Shown: positions 35,504 to 44,489 of the stretch, in pieces
How the letters are laid out: every line of letters begins with the position of its first letter
Numbering within the stretch: position 1 is the first letter of the stretch
Made by a program: the position numbers and the translations under genes
Assembly (NCBI GenBank): GCA_964526295.1
Contig: CAZGKW010000007.1
Location: 1 to 64,000, forward strand
Source of the DNA: CAZGKW01 sp964526295
GTDB lineage: Bacteria > Planctomycetota > Phycisphaerae > FEN-1346
DNA length: 64,000 nucleotides
Direction: 5' to 3'
Notes under the pieces: model-generated
The model's database searches: none
Seen by the model: the letters and a program-made list of their open reading frames with translations, nothing else
What the model was told of the DNA's origin: nothing

Positions 35504-36697
35504 TCAGCGGTAACGGTCGACGAAGCCGATCGTCCGGCCCCGGTCGAAGAACGGGTCCGGGTGCCGCGGGGCCCCGAGGTAGGACGGCTCCTTCTGGCTG
35601 ACGTTGTTGGCGCAGGTCGTCCCCTCGCCCTCGGCCAGGACGTCGCCCTCGGTGAAGAAGTTGACGTTGTTTCCGAGGATGACGTTGTTGCGGCACGAGG
35701 CGTGCTCGCGGATGCCGTATTCCATCCAGAGCTGGCCGCCCCAGTTGAAGACGGAGTTGCCGACGACCTGGACGCCCGCGGTCTCGCCCTCCAGGAGGAT
35801 CCCGATGAGGCGGGCGTCGCGGCGCCCCGAGCCCGAGTCGATGACGTTGTTGGCGTTGATCGAGCCCCACTTGACGTCCCGCACGACGATGCCGTGCCCC
35901 AGGTGCCAGCAAAATATATTACTTGAGATATTGATCTCGTGGGCGGTGTCGACGACGACCGCCGCATCGGAGACCTGGAAGCTCCGGCAGCCCGATACGA
36001 GGACGCTGTTGCTCGTCGTGTGGATGTGGTAGGCGGGCCCGGCGCTCTGGTACACCGCGCAGCCGAGGATGTTCAGGACGATGGCGCGTCGGCACTCGAT
36101 CCCGGCACCGCCCGCGTAGACGACGCAGCCGGAGACCAGGTTCGGCACGTAGTTGCCGATGCGTCCCCCGTCGGCCAGGTGGTCGGCGAAAACGCCCGCC
36201 TTGCCGTTCTCGGCCAGGCGGCAGCCCCGGACCTCGCACAGAAACGAGTTATTGCGCATCCACACGCCGTACCCCGCGAAGCCGACGCAGAAGAGGTCCC
36301 GCACCTGGCAGTCGCCGCAGTCGTCGAGGACGACGCCGGCCTCGGCGTCGGCGTTCTCGCCCGCCTTGAGGGCGAGGTCCGAGACGAGCGCCCCCCCGAG
36401 CCCCCGGCACAGGATTCCGACGCCGGTGTCGTGCTCCCGCGCGAGGACCAGCTCGGTGGCCCGTCCGCTGCCGCGGAGCCACACGTTGTCCGCCAGGTGC
36501 AGCTCCTTCCGAAGGACGTACCGCCCCTCGTGGAGGAGGACGGAGCCGCCGGTCTCGGGCAGGCGGTCGACGGCCGCCTGGATGGCCTCCGAGGCGTCCG
36601 CCGTCGCGAGGACCTCCCGGCCGCTCGCCCGGTGACGGGCCCGGACGGTCCCGTCGTCGAGGTAGACTTCGCAGCCCTGCGAGCTTCCTCCGGTCAT
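35504..36697 (-). CDS. Right-handed beta-helix protein
   Basis: A 397-residue protein. The N-terminal motif SEAIQAAVDRLPETGGSVLL is the opening of Pectate_lyase_3/NosD-like helices. Coils with periodic NNSF, NISSN and NNV residues follow to the end. No signal peptide is evident, unlike the other beta-helix protein here, so it may act in the cytoplasm or be exported another way. The ATG lies next to GGAGACC. First gene of the leftward operon with GRE-1, 65 nt upstream, suggesting a polysaccharide-derived substrate (inference). Confidence 0.75.
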   Translation of the reverse strand: MTGGSSQGCEVYLDDGTVRARHRASGREVLATADASEAIQAAVDRLPETGGSVLLHEGRYVLRKELHLADNVWLRGSGRATELVLAREHDTGVGILCRGLGGALVSDLALKAGENADAEAGVVLDDCGDCQVRDLFCVGFAGYGVWMRNNSFLCEVRGCRLAENGKAGVFADHLADGGRIGNYVPNLVSGCVVYAGGAGIECRRAIVLNILGCAVYQSAGPAYHIHTTSNSVLVSGCRSFQVSDAAVVVDTAHEINISSNIFCWHLGHGIVVRDVKWGSINANNVIDSGSGRRDARLIGILLEGETAGVQVVGNSVFNWGGQLWMEYGIREHASCRNNVILGNNVNFFTEGDVLAEGEGTTCANNVSQKEPSYLGAPRHPDPFFDRGRTIGFVDRYR

Positions 36698-36914
36698 GGT
36701 CGGTCTCCGGTCTTGCGTCGCGTCGTCTTGCGCCTCTTGTACTGAGACAGCGCCGGCGTGCAAGCCGAAACCGTCGCGCCGCACGCCCCGTTCCGGGAAA
36801 GCACTACCCATGCGGCCGCGGGTCGTATAGTCTGGGACAGCGTTGCCAGCCCGGCGCGTGTGTACAGGCACCGGCTCATGGCCACGAAGCGCACCAAGCG
36901 AAGGAGGTCCCGGC

Positions 36915-37895
36915 ATGGCCGACAAGGTCCGTTACGGCGTCATCAGCACGGCCCGCATCGCCCGGAAGTCGCACATCCCCGCCGCCGCCAAGACGACGAA
37001 CTGCGAGATCGTCGCCATCGCCAGCCGCGACCAGAGTCGGGCGGAGCACTGGGCGGGCGAGCTGGACATCCCCCGGGCCTATGGTTCCTACGCCGAGCTG
37101 CTCGACGATCCGGACGTCGACGCCGTCATCAACGCCACGCCGAACAGCCTCCATGCCGAGTGGACCGTCCGGGCGGCCGAGGCCGGCAAGCACATCCTGT
37201 GCGAGAAGCCGTTCGCGATGACCGTGGAGGAGGCCGACGGGATGATCGCCGCCGCCCGCGACGGGGGCGTGCTGCTGATGGAGGCGTTCCGCTACCGGTT
37301 CCACCCGCAGGTGCCGTTCGTCCGCGAGACGATCGATTCGGGCGAGGTCGGCGAGCTGCGCCTGACGCGCGTCGAGCTTCTCTACACGATCCAGGACTGG
37401 GCGGGCGACTCGCGCGTCAAGCCGGGGCTCGGCGGCGGGTGCCTCATGGACGCCGGCTGCTACACCGTCAACCTGACGCGGTTCCTCATGGGGGCCGAGC
37501 CGGTCCGCGTGCAGGCGTTCGAGCGGCGCCGGGCCGAGCCGGCCGTCGACACGACCTTCGCGGGCCTCATGGAGTTCCCCGGCGACCGGCTCGCGTACGT
37601 CGCGACGGGCATGGAGGAGCCGTTCCGGTTTACGTGCGAGGTGATCGGTTCGGAGGGCACGATCCGCGTGGCACACTGTTTCGCGGGCGGGGCGGTGACC
37701 GTGGAGTCCGGCGGCCAGGAGAAGGTCCGCGAGTTCGACGGCATTGACCAGTTCCAGGCCCAACTCGAACACTTCTCCGACTGCATCCTGAGCGGCACGC
37801 CGCCGATGTTGCCGGTGGAAGACGCCCGGGGCAACACGGCGGCGCTGGTGGCCCTCCGCCGCGCCGCCGCGGAAGGACGGGCGATTGACGTGTAG
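36915..37895 (+). CDS. Gfo/Idh/MocA-family oxidoreductase
   Basis: A 326-residue NAD(P)-dependent sugar oxidoreductase. The N-terminal Rossmann region begins RYGVISTARIA, then AIASRD and ATPNSLH. EKPFAMTVEEAD is the family EKP motif with the catalytic lysine region. The C-terminal domain has GGGCLMDAGCYTVN. Perfect AAGGAGG site 7 nt before the ATG. It is first in the rightward operon with GRE-2 and its activase, after a 217-nt divergent promoter gap. Possible role: preparing a sugar-derived substrate (inference). Confidence 0.87.
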   Translation: MADKVRYGVISTARIARKSHIPAAAKTTNCEIVAIASRDQSRAEHWAGELDIPRAYGSYAELLDDPDVDAVINATPNSLHAEWTVRAAEAGKHILCEKPFAMTVEEADGMIAAARDGGVLLMEAFRYRFHPQVPFVRETIDSGEVGELRLTRVELLYTIQDWAGDSRVKPGLGGGCLMDAGCYTVNLTRFLMGAEPVRVQAFERRRAEPAVDTTFAGLMEFPGDRLAYVATGMEEPFRFTCEVIGSEGTIRVAHCFAGGAVTVESGGQEKVREFDGIDQFQAQLEHFSDCILSGTPPMLPVEDARGNTAALVALRRAAAEGRAIDV

Positions 37896-37945
37896 CGACG
37901 GCGGGGGCGAGCGGCGTTACGTCGAGGCGTGAGGAAGGGCAGGGG

Positions 37946-40249
37946 ATGGCTAGGACGGTCGAAGTTGCGGAGTTGGTGGGCCGGCCGGACACGCCGCGCG
38001 TCGCCGACCTGAGGCTGCGGGTCTGGGAGGCGATGGAGCGGCCGCCCGTCGCGTGGGATTGCCCCGAGCGGATCGCCGAGGCGCCCATGGCCGAGCCGCT
38101 CGCGGTCCGCAAGGCCCGCGCGATCGCCCTGAAGCTCGCCCACATGCCCACGGACCTGTGGCGGGGGCAGCTCCTGGCCGGGTCGATGACGCTCGAGGAG
38201 CCCCGCGTCCACGCCGAGCGGGGCTTCCCGGATTACACGACCGAGGCCGAACGGGCCGCGGCGGCCGAGAAGGGCCTCTCGGTCCACTCCGTCTTCGGCC
38301 ACATCGTGCCGGACTACCCGCGGTTGCTGGCGAAGGGGCTTCGGGGCATCCTGGCCGACGTCGACGCCCAGCGCCCCTCAGCCGAGTCTCCCGAGGAGAC
38401 GGCGTTCCTCGATTCGGTCGCCATCGCGCTGAAGGCGGTGATGGCGTTCGCTTCGCGCCTGGCCGACCGGTGCGATGCCGAGGCCGAGGCGTGCGCCGAC
38501 GCATCGCGGGCCGCCGAGCTGTCGCAGATGGCCGCCGACCTGCGGCAGGTGCCCGCCGGGCCCGCCCGGACCTTCGCCCAGGCCCTCCAGTCGGTCTGGC
38601 TGCTGCACATGATCTTCCATTCGACGATGAACGGCAACGCCCTCGGGCGGCTCGACCAGTACGCCTGGCCCTACCTGGAGGCGGACCTGGCGGCGGGCCG
38701 CACGTCGTGGACCGAGGCGGCCGAGCGGGTCGACTGCTTTTGCCTCAAGTTCAACGAGCGGGCCAAGACCACCGAGGAGCAGCGGCCCGATGGCCGCGAG
38801 GACGAGCCGATCGACCTCCGGCAGCGGACGCGGCACACGACCTCGTCGCAGCTCGGACGCCGCCGCGACCGGCTCGACGCGACGAACCACTGGCTCCAGA
38901 ACATCGTCGTCGGCGGTCGGACGCCCGGCGGGGGGGACGGCACGAACTCGCTCTCGCTGCTCCTCCTGGAGAGCTATCGCCGGAACCGGATGACCAACCC
39001 GCTGGTGACGGTGCGGCTCCATCGCGGCTCGCCCGAGGGGCTCGTGCGGCGGGCCGCCGAGGTGCTCAAAGAAGGCGGCGGGATGCCCGCCCTCTTCAAC
39101 GACGAGGCGCTCGTCCCGGCCCTGGAGCGGATCGGCATCCCGACGCCCGACGCCCGCGACTATACGAACGACGGCTGCTGGGAGGTGATCGTCCCCGGGC
39201 GGACGGACTTCCGGTTCCAGCGCTTAAGCGCGATGCTGTGCCTGGAGCGGGCCCTCGGCCGCGGGCAGGCCCGGCTGGACGGCTGGCCGATGGGCCCGGA
39301 CACGGGCGACCCGCGGGCGTTCGAGGCGTTCGAGGACATCTGGCGGGCGTTCGAGGCGCAGCTCGATGCGATGATCGCTCGGACCGTCCGGCGGGTCGTC
39401 AAGCGGCTGGACGAGCGGTCGACGATCGCCCCGGTGCCGCTCCTCTCGGCCCTCGTTGATGGGGCGATCGAGTCGCGGCGCGACATGACGGCCGGCGGGG
39501 CCCGGTTCCGCATGTTCGGGATGCTCTGCGAAGGGGCGGCCCACGCCATCGACTCGCTCGTGGCGATCCGGACGGTGGTCTTCGAGGACGAGGCCGCGAC
39601 GATGGCCGAGCTTTGCGATGCGCTCGAGGCGGACTTCGAGGGCCGCGAGCCGCTCCGGCGCCGGCTGCGCGCCGCCCCGAAGTACGGCAACGACGACGAC
39701 CGGGCGGATGCCCTCGGGCGGCGGATGATCGAGGCGTTCACCGCGTCGGTGGCGCGGCACGCCGAGGCCCACCGCTGGCGGGTGCGGTTCCCGTGCGGCG
39801 TGGGGACGTTCTCGTGGTACGTCGGCATCGGCGAGGGGCTGGGGGCGTCGGCCGACGGTCGCGGCGCGGGCGAGCCGGTCTCGTCGAACTTCTCGCCCGC
39901 CCTGGGGCGCGACGTCGAGGGGATCCCCGGGGCGATCCTCTCCTACGCGAAGATGCACCAGGCCCATCTGCCGGCCGGCGGACCGCTCGACGTGCGCCTG
40001 GCGCGGCGGCTGGTCGAGGGGGAGGCCGGCACGGAGCGTCTGGCCGCCCTCCTCCGGGGCTTCGTCGACACCGGCGGGGCCATGCTCACCCTCACCGTCG
40101 CCGACACCGAGGAGCTTCGGGCCGCCCAGCGGGAACCCGAGCGGCACCGGTCGCTCCGCGTCCGGATGGGCGGCTGGAGCGCCTACTTTACGATGCTGAG
40201 CCGCGAGCAGCAGGACCATCACATCCGCCGCCAGGAAGGGCGGGCATGA
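37946..40249 (+). CDS. Glycyl radical enzyme with atypical motifs (GRE-2)
   Basis: A 767-residue glycyl radical enzyme. The thiyl cysteine is Cys411 in NDGCWEV, so a tryptophan replaces the valine of the GCVE dehydratase motif, while Glu413 remains. The radical site reads VRMGGWSAYF with Gly743 and Trp744 in the place of the usual Tyr of RVxGY. The catalytic barrel and the GNALGRLDQYAWPYL region resemble other GREs, and it is only distantly similar to GRE-1. Its activase overlaps by 4 nt. The reaction is unknown; I would not assign a substrate. Confidence 0.85.
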   Translation: MARTVEVAELVGRPDTPRVADLRLRVWEAMERPPVAWDCPERIAEAPMAEPLAVRKARAIALKLAHMPTDLWRGQLLAGSMTLEEPRVHAERGFPDYTTEAERAAAAEKGLSVHSVFGHIVPDYPRLLAKGLRGILADVDAQRPSAESPEETAFLDSVAIALKAVMAFASRLADRCDAEAEACADASRAAELSQMAADLRQVPAGPARTFAQALQSVWLLHMIFHSTMNGNALGRLDQYAWPYLEADLAAGRTSWTEAAERVDCFCLKFNERAKTTEEQRPDGREDEPIDLRQRTRHTTSSQLGRRRDRLDATNHWLQNIVVGGRTPGGGDGTNSLSLLLLESYRRNRMTNPLVTVRLHRGSPEGLVRRAAEVLKEGGGMPALFNDEALVPALERIGIPTPDARDYTNDGCWEVIVPGRTDFRFQRLSAMLCLERALGRGQARLDGWPMGPDTGDPRAFEAFEDIWRAFEAQLDAMIARTVRRVVKRLDERSTIAPVPLLSALVDGAIESRRDMTAGGARFRMFGMLCEGAAHAIDSLVAIRTVVFEDEAATMAELCDALEADFEGREPLRRRLRAAPKYGNDDDRADALGRRMIEAFTASVARHAEAHRWRVRFPCGVGTFSWYVGIGEGLGASADGRGAGEPVSSNFSPALGRDVEGIPGAILSYAKMHQAHLPAGGPLDVRLARRLVEGEAGTERLAALLRGFVDTGGAMLTLTVADTEELRAAQREPERHRSLRVRMGGWSAYFTMLSREQQDHHIRRQEGRA

Positions 40250-41160
40250 CGGCACCGGCGGACCCGCTCGCGCCCCGTGGCCTGGTGTTCGACGTCGACA
40301 CGTTCGCCGTCCACGACGGGCCGGGCATCCGCCTGGCGGTCTACCTGAAGGGCTGCCCGCTGGCGTGCCGGTGGTGTCACAGCCCGGAGTCGATCTCGCC
40401 ACGTCCCGAGGTGCTGTTCCACCGCGACCGGTGCGTCCTGTGCGGACGGTGCGCCCGTGTCTGTCCGGCGGGCGTCCACACGGTGAGCGAGGCCGGGCAC
40501 GCGGTGGACCGCGAACAGTGCGAGGTCTGCGGACGGTGCGTCGAGGCGTGCCCGGCGGGGGCGCTGCGGATCGCGGGACGCGAGGTGACGGCCCGAGAGA
40601 TCGTCGAGCGGGCCGGGCGGATGCGGCCGTTCTTCGACCACTCCGGCGGCGGCGTGACGCTGACCGGCGGCGAGGTGACCGCCCAGCCGGAGTTCGCCGA
40701 GGCGGTGCTCGACGGGTGCCGCGGGCTCGGCGTGCACACGGCGATCGAGACGTGCGGGGCCGCCTCGTGGCCGACGCTGGAGCGGCTGGCCGACCGGGCC
40801 GACCTCGTGCTCTATGACCTGAAGCTGATCGACGAGGCCGACCACCGGGTCTGGACGGGCGGGAGCAACCGGGCCATCCGGGCGAACGCCCGACGGCTGG
40901 CCGGTCGCAGCGTCGAGGTCCGCGTGCCGCTCATCCCCGGCGTCACGGACACCGAGGCGAACCTGCGGGGCCTGTTTGGCTTCTGCCGCGAGGCGGACCT
41001 TGAGCGCGTGACGCTGCTGCCGTTCAATCCGTCGGCGGGGGCGAAGTACGAGTGGCTCGGCCGGCCGTTCGAGGTCGACGCCGAGCCACAGACGGACGAG
41101 CAGCTTGGGGGAATCTGCGAGATGGGACGGGCGGCCGGGCTGGACGTGTCGGTCGGCTGA
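40246..41160 (+). CDS. Glycyl radical enzyme activase, second copy
   Basis: A 304-residue radical SAM activase. The cluster motif is CPLACRWC (Cys37, Cys41, Cys44). The inserted clusters are CVLCGRCARVCP and CEVCGRCVEACP, followed by GGGVTLTGGEVT. The start overlaps the GRE-2 stop (ATGA), so both are translationally coupled. It is distinct from the first activase in its spacer sequences, consistent with a dedicated partner. Third gene of the Gfo/GRE-2/activase unit. Confidence 0.9.
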   Translation: MTAPADPLAPRGLVFDVDTFAVHDGPGIRLAVYLKGCPLACRWCHSPESISPRPEVLFHRDRCVLCGRCARVCPAGVHTVSEAGHAVDREQCEVCGRCVEACPAGALRIAGREVTAREIVERAGRMRPFFDHSGGGVTLTGGEVTAQPEFAEAVLDGCRGLGVHTAIETCGAASWPTLERLADRADLVLYDLKLIDEADHRVWTGGSNRAIRANARRLAGRSVEVRVPLIPGVTDTEANLRGLFGFCREADLERVTLLPFNPSAGAKYEWLGRPFEVDAEPQTDEQLGGICEMGRAAGLDVSVG

Positions 41161-41230
41161 GAAGTAGCCATGCTGATGGCAGGGGCCCGGACCCGCCCCG
41201 CCAATTGCTCAAGACCGGCCCTGGTAGCGG

Positions 41231-42187
41231 TCACATCTCGGCCAGCTCGTTTCGCCAGAGCTCCCTCGCCTGCTCGACCACCTCCACGGGCGGATACTTG
41301 CCGTCGGCCGCCTCCAGGAGGCCGTCGGCCTGCTGCGGCGTGTTGATGCCGACGATGACGCTCGCCACCACCGGGTGGGCCAGGGCGAAGCGGATGGCGA
41401 ACGAGACGAGCGAGTCGCCGATCTGGTCGCGGAACGCCTCGACCACCTTGGCCCGCTTGGAGAACTCGGCCGCATGCCTGGGGTCGCTCAGGCGGTGCCC
41501 GTCCGGGGCGTCCTCCGGCGAGACGAACCGGTCGGTCAGGATGCCCTGGTAGAGTGGCCGAATGCACAGGAACCCCATCCCCCGCCGCTGGAGGTCGTCG
41601 AACAGGTCGGCCATCTCCATCTCGCACGGGTTGTAGTAGGCGATGAGGCCGTCGAAGCGTCCCGTCTCGATGGCCGCCCGGCCGCACGGGACCGTGTAGG
41701 GGAAGGTGAAGAGGTGGCCGACCTTCCCCTCGTCGCGCATCGTCTCGAACGTCTGGACGACCTCGGGCAGGACCTGCGCCAGGAGCGGCAGGCGCCGCTC
41801 GTCGGTGTTCGGGTCGGACCGCCACATATACTGAAGGATGGCGATGCGTTCGGCGTGCAGGTCCCTGAGGGCCTCCTCGACCCGGAGGCGGAACTCCGCC
41901 GGGTCGAACCGGTCGCCGTCCTGGAAGTCCGGGACGGGCACCTTGATGACGTGGTGCAGCTCGCCCCGGCGGGGATGGTCCTTCAGGACCCGCTCGAGCA
42001 TCCACCGGGTGCCGTACTCGTAGCTGGAGTGGATGAAGTTGACGCCGCCGTCGAGGACCCGCCGGAGGGCGGCCTCGCCGAGGCGGGACTTCTCGTCGTC
42101 GCCGGGGCTCCGAGCGGCGGCCCGCATGGGGCCGAGACAGATGACGCTCGCTACGATGTCCGTGCCGCCGATCGTGCGGTATTTCAT
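41231..42187 (-). CDS. Aldo/keto reductase
   Basis: A 318-residue aldo/keto reductase-like protein. The N-terminus reads MKYRTIGGTDIVASVICLGP, with FIHSSYEYG for the catalytic Asp/Tyr region and IKVPVP at the lysine position. SEYIG-type cofactor residues are replaced by VIVGINTPQQADG. The usual catalytic Asp appears as His in FIHSS, so activity may differ. GAAAGGA precedes the ATG. Converges with the GRE-2 activase gene; grouped with another aldo/keto reductase and an epimerase. Confidence 0.8.
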   Translation of the reverse strand: MKYRTIGGTDIVASVICLGPMRAAARSPGDDEKSRLGEAALRRVLDGGVNFIHSSYEYGTRWMLERVLKDHPRRGELHHVIKVPVPDFQDGDRFDPAEFRLRVEEALRDLHAERIAILQYMWRSDPNTDERRLPLLAQVLPEVVQTFETMRDEGKVGHLFTFPYTVPCGRAAIETGRFDGLIAYYNPCEMEMADLFDDLQRRGMGFLCIRPLYQGILTDRFVSPEDAPDGHRLSDPRHAAEFSKRAKVVEAFRDQIGDSLVSFAIRFALAHPVVASVIVGINTPQQADGLLEAADGKYPPVEVVEQARELWRNELAEM

Positions 42188-42290
42188 GGGCAGTCCTTTC
42201 GTCAACGGTGAGCGGAGCCGGGGCCCCGGCCTGGCCCTACGGCGTGCTCTTGCACGCCGCGCGAAACTGACACCTTCCGAGCCTGTACCC

Positions 42291-43250
42291 TCAGGCGGTC
42301 GCTTCGTCGAGGCGCTGCATCTGGTCGGCCGTCAGATCCAGGTCCGCCGCCCCGAGGTCCTCCTCGATCTGGTCCACGCTGCTGCACGAAAAGAGCGGCA
42401 CGACGGCCGGGTCGCTCTGCATCATCCACGCCAGGACGACCTGGTTGGGCGTGGCGCCGGTTTCCTCGGCGACGGCCCGGAGGGCCTCGAGGCGGGCCTC
42501 GTTCTCGGCCGTCCGGTAGGGCTCGCCGATCTCCTTGTCGTCACGGGTGTAGGCCCCCTTCATGAGCGGCGAGTAGGCGACGATTCGGACGTCGCGGCTG
42601 CGGCAGGCGTCCATCAGGTCGTCGTTCGCGGGCGGCCACAGCCTGTAGTCCACGCCCCGCTCGGGCCGCAGGTAGGTGTGCTTCTGCTGGACGGCGACGA
42701 AGGCGGCCGAGCCGTTCGCTTCGCTCACTTTGAGGGCCTCGGCCAGCCGCCACGCCTTGTGGTTGCTGGCGGCGACGAAGCGGACCTTGCCCGCCTTGAC
42801 GAGCCGGTCGAACGCCTCCAGGGACTCCTCCAGGGGCGTGGAGCGGTCGTCGTTGTGGGTGTAGTAGAGGTCGATCGTGTCGATGTCGAGCCGCTTCAGG
42901 CTTTTCTCGCACTCGGCCTGGATGATGGCGGCCTTGAGGCCCCGCTCCGGGCCGGGCTCGTCGCCGGTCCCGGTGTAGTCGAAGCCGACCTTCGTGGCGA
43001 GGAACAACTGGTCGCGGTTGCCTCGGTCGGCCATCCATCGGCCGAGAAGCGACTCGCTTTCGCCGCCCACCCCGCCGGGCATCCAGTGGGCGTAGGCGTT
43101 GGCCGTATCGAGGAACGTCCCGCCGGCCTCGACGTAGCGGTCGAGCAGGCGGCGGGAGGTCTCCTCGTCGGTTCGCGTGCCGAACATCATCGTGCCCAGG
43201 CAAAGGGCGCTCACGTCGGCTCCCGAACGTCCAAGCGACAGCGTCTTCAT
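42291..43250 (-). CDS. Aldo/keto reductase
   Basis: A 319-residue aldo/keto reductase with the full set of motifs: LGRSGADVSALCLGTMMFG, FLDTANAYAHW (Asp and Tyr), LATKVGFDY (Lys), and LYYTHND with the active-site histidine. The C-terminal region VPLFSCSSVDQIEEDLGAA binds NADP in this family. GAGGAGA precedes the ATG. Gap of 103 nt to the next reductase on the same strand, so they may be co-transcribed. Substrate unknown. Confidence 0.87.
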   Translation of the reverse strand: MKTLSLGRSGADVSALCLGTMMFGTRTDEETSRRLLDRYVEAGGTFLDTANAYAHWMPGGVGGESESLLGRWMADRGNRDQLFLATKVGFDYTGTGDEPGPERGLKAAIIQAECEKSLKRLDIDTIDLYYTHNDDRSTPLEESLEAFDRLVKAGKVRFVAASNHKAWRLAEALKVSEANGSAAFVAVQQKHTYLRPERGVDYRLWPPANDDLMDACRSRDVRIVAYSPLMKGAYTRDDKEIGEPYRTAENEARLEALRAVAEETGATPNQVVLAWMMQSDPAVVPLFSCSSVDQIEEDLGAADLDLTADQMQRLDEATA

Positions 43251-43386
43251 GCGTCTCCTCCTGTAGGTCGAACGATCACACGCATTGGCGCGTCAGCCCG
43301 GCGTGTATTCACACCGGGCGAAACAGGCCGTGCGAGATGGGCCGGGCGAAATGCGCCCGGCGCCGGCATCCCGCTCCTCTTTTCGC

Positions 43387-44379
43387 TCATAAGGCGCCGA
43401 GCGCCTCCTGGTCGGCGGCGATCCGGTCGAGCAGGGCGTGGCGGGCCTCGTCCGGCTCGTAGGCCCCCGCCCGCCGTTCGTAGAACTCGGCCGTCCGGGC
43501 CATGGCCTCGCCCAGGCTGAGTCGGCACTCGAACTCCCCCGCCACGTCCATCACCTTGGTGTTGTCGAACAGGACCGGCCAGGCCTTGTCCCCGAGGAGC
43601 GGCCCCTCCCACTTCGGATCGTACCGGATCAGCGTGTCGGTCGGGACGTGGACGAGCCGGGCCTCTGCCCCGAGGGCCCGGCCCACCTCCTCGTAGATGC
43701 GGTTCCAGGTGTAGCTTTCCATGTGGCGGGTGATGTGGAACGCCTCGCCGAGGGCCCGGTCGTTGCCCAGGAGGCCGACGAAGGGCCGGGCGAAGTCCTC
43801 GCTGGGCGTCAGCGTCCAGAGGGCCGTTCCGTCGCCGTGGACGATGACGGGGCGGCCGTTTCGGATCCGCCAGGCCCAGTCGTCGCCGCCCGCGATCCCG
43901 CCGGGGAACCGACGACGGTGCGTGTGGCTGGGCCGGACGACCGTGACGGGCATCCGCCCGGCGGCATGGGCCTCCATCAGCAGCCTCTCCATCGCCGCCT
44001 TCTCCCGGCTGTAGGCCCAGTAGGGGTTTTCGAGGGGCACCTCCTCGGTGACGACGAGCCGCTCGGGGGGCTTCCGGTAGGCCGAGGCCGTCGAGATGAA
44101 GACGTACTGCTCGACGCGACCGCCGAAGACCTCCAGGTCGCGCTCGACCGTCGCCCGCTTGTAGGCGAGGAACTGGCAGACGACGTCGAAGCCGCCGTCG
44201 CCGAGGCGGGCGCAGGCCGCGTCGTCGGCGAGGTCGCCGGTGATGCGGCGGGCGGCCGCGGGCAGGGGCTCCTCGGTCCGGCCGCGGTTGAAGACGGTCA
44301 CGTCGTGGCCGGCCCGGAGGGTCTCGACGACGCAAGGGTGGCTGATCTCGCCCGTCCCGCCGACGTAAAGGACCTTCAT
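43387..44379 (-). CDS. NAD-dependent epimerase/dehydratase
   Basis: A 330-residue extended-SDR protein. The Rossmann motif VGGTGEIS lies at residues 6-13, the active-site serine/threonine region is FISTASAY, and the catalytic YxxxK is YSREK. VTVVRPSHTH follows, as in NAD-dependent sugar epimerases and isoflavone-reductase-like proteins. Acts on a nucleotide sugar or similar substrate (inference). GGAGGCC precedes the ATG. Same strand as the two reductases upstream and the ABC ATPase downstream. Confidence 0.85.
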   Translation of the reverse strand: MKVLYVGGTGEISHPCVVETLRAGHDVTVFNRGRTEEPLPAAARRITGDLADDAACARLGDGGFDVVCQFLAYKRATVERDLEVFGGRVEQYVFISTASAYRKPPERLVVTEEVPLENPYWAYSREKAAMERLLMEAHAAGRMPVTVVRPSHTHRRRFPGGIAGGDDWAWRIRNGRPVIVHGDGTALWTLTPSEDFARPFVGLLGNDRALGEAFHITRHMESYTWNRIYEEVGRALGAEARLVHVPTDTLIRYDPKWEGPLLGDKAWPVLFDNTKVMDVAGEFECRLSLGEAMARTAEFYERRAGAYEPDEARHALLDRIAADQEALGAL

Positions 44380-44489
44380 GGGGCCTCCTGGCGTTGGTCG
44401 CTTCTTCGCGTCCTTGTGCTCCTCGCGCGTCAGCCCCCGGTGTGTTCGCCGGGGGCCAAATGGGCCTGCCTGAGTGCTCGGGCGCGGCC

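Noticed and set aside
31785..35513. 1242-residue plus-strand protein
   Set aside because: Shadow of the GRE-1 operon; no domains and anomalous composition, while the opposite strand has complete GRE and activase motifs.
37946..40249. Assigning GRE-2 to pyruvate formate-lyase or a named lyase
   Set aside because: The Cys-Cys pair of pyruvate formate-lyase is absent (single Cys with GCWE) and no specific substrate motif could be matched.
31199..41160. Bacterial microcompartment locus around the GREs
   Set aside because: No shell protein genes or encapsulation peptides were found near either GRE.
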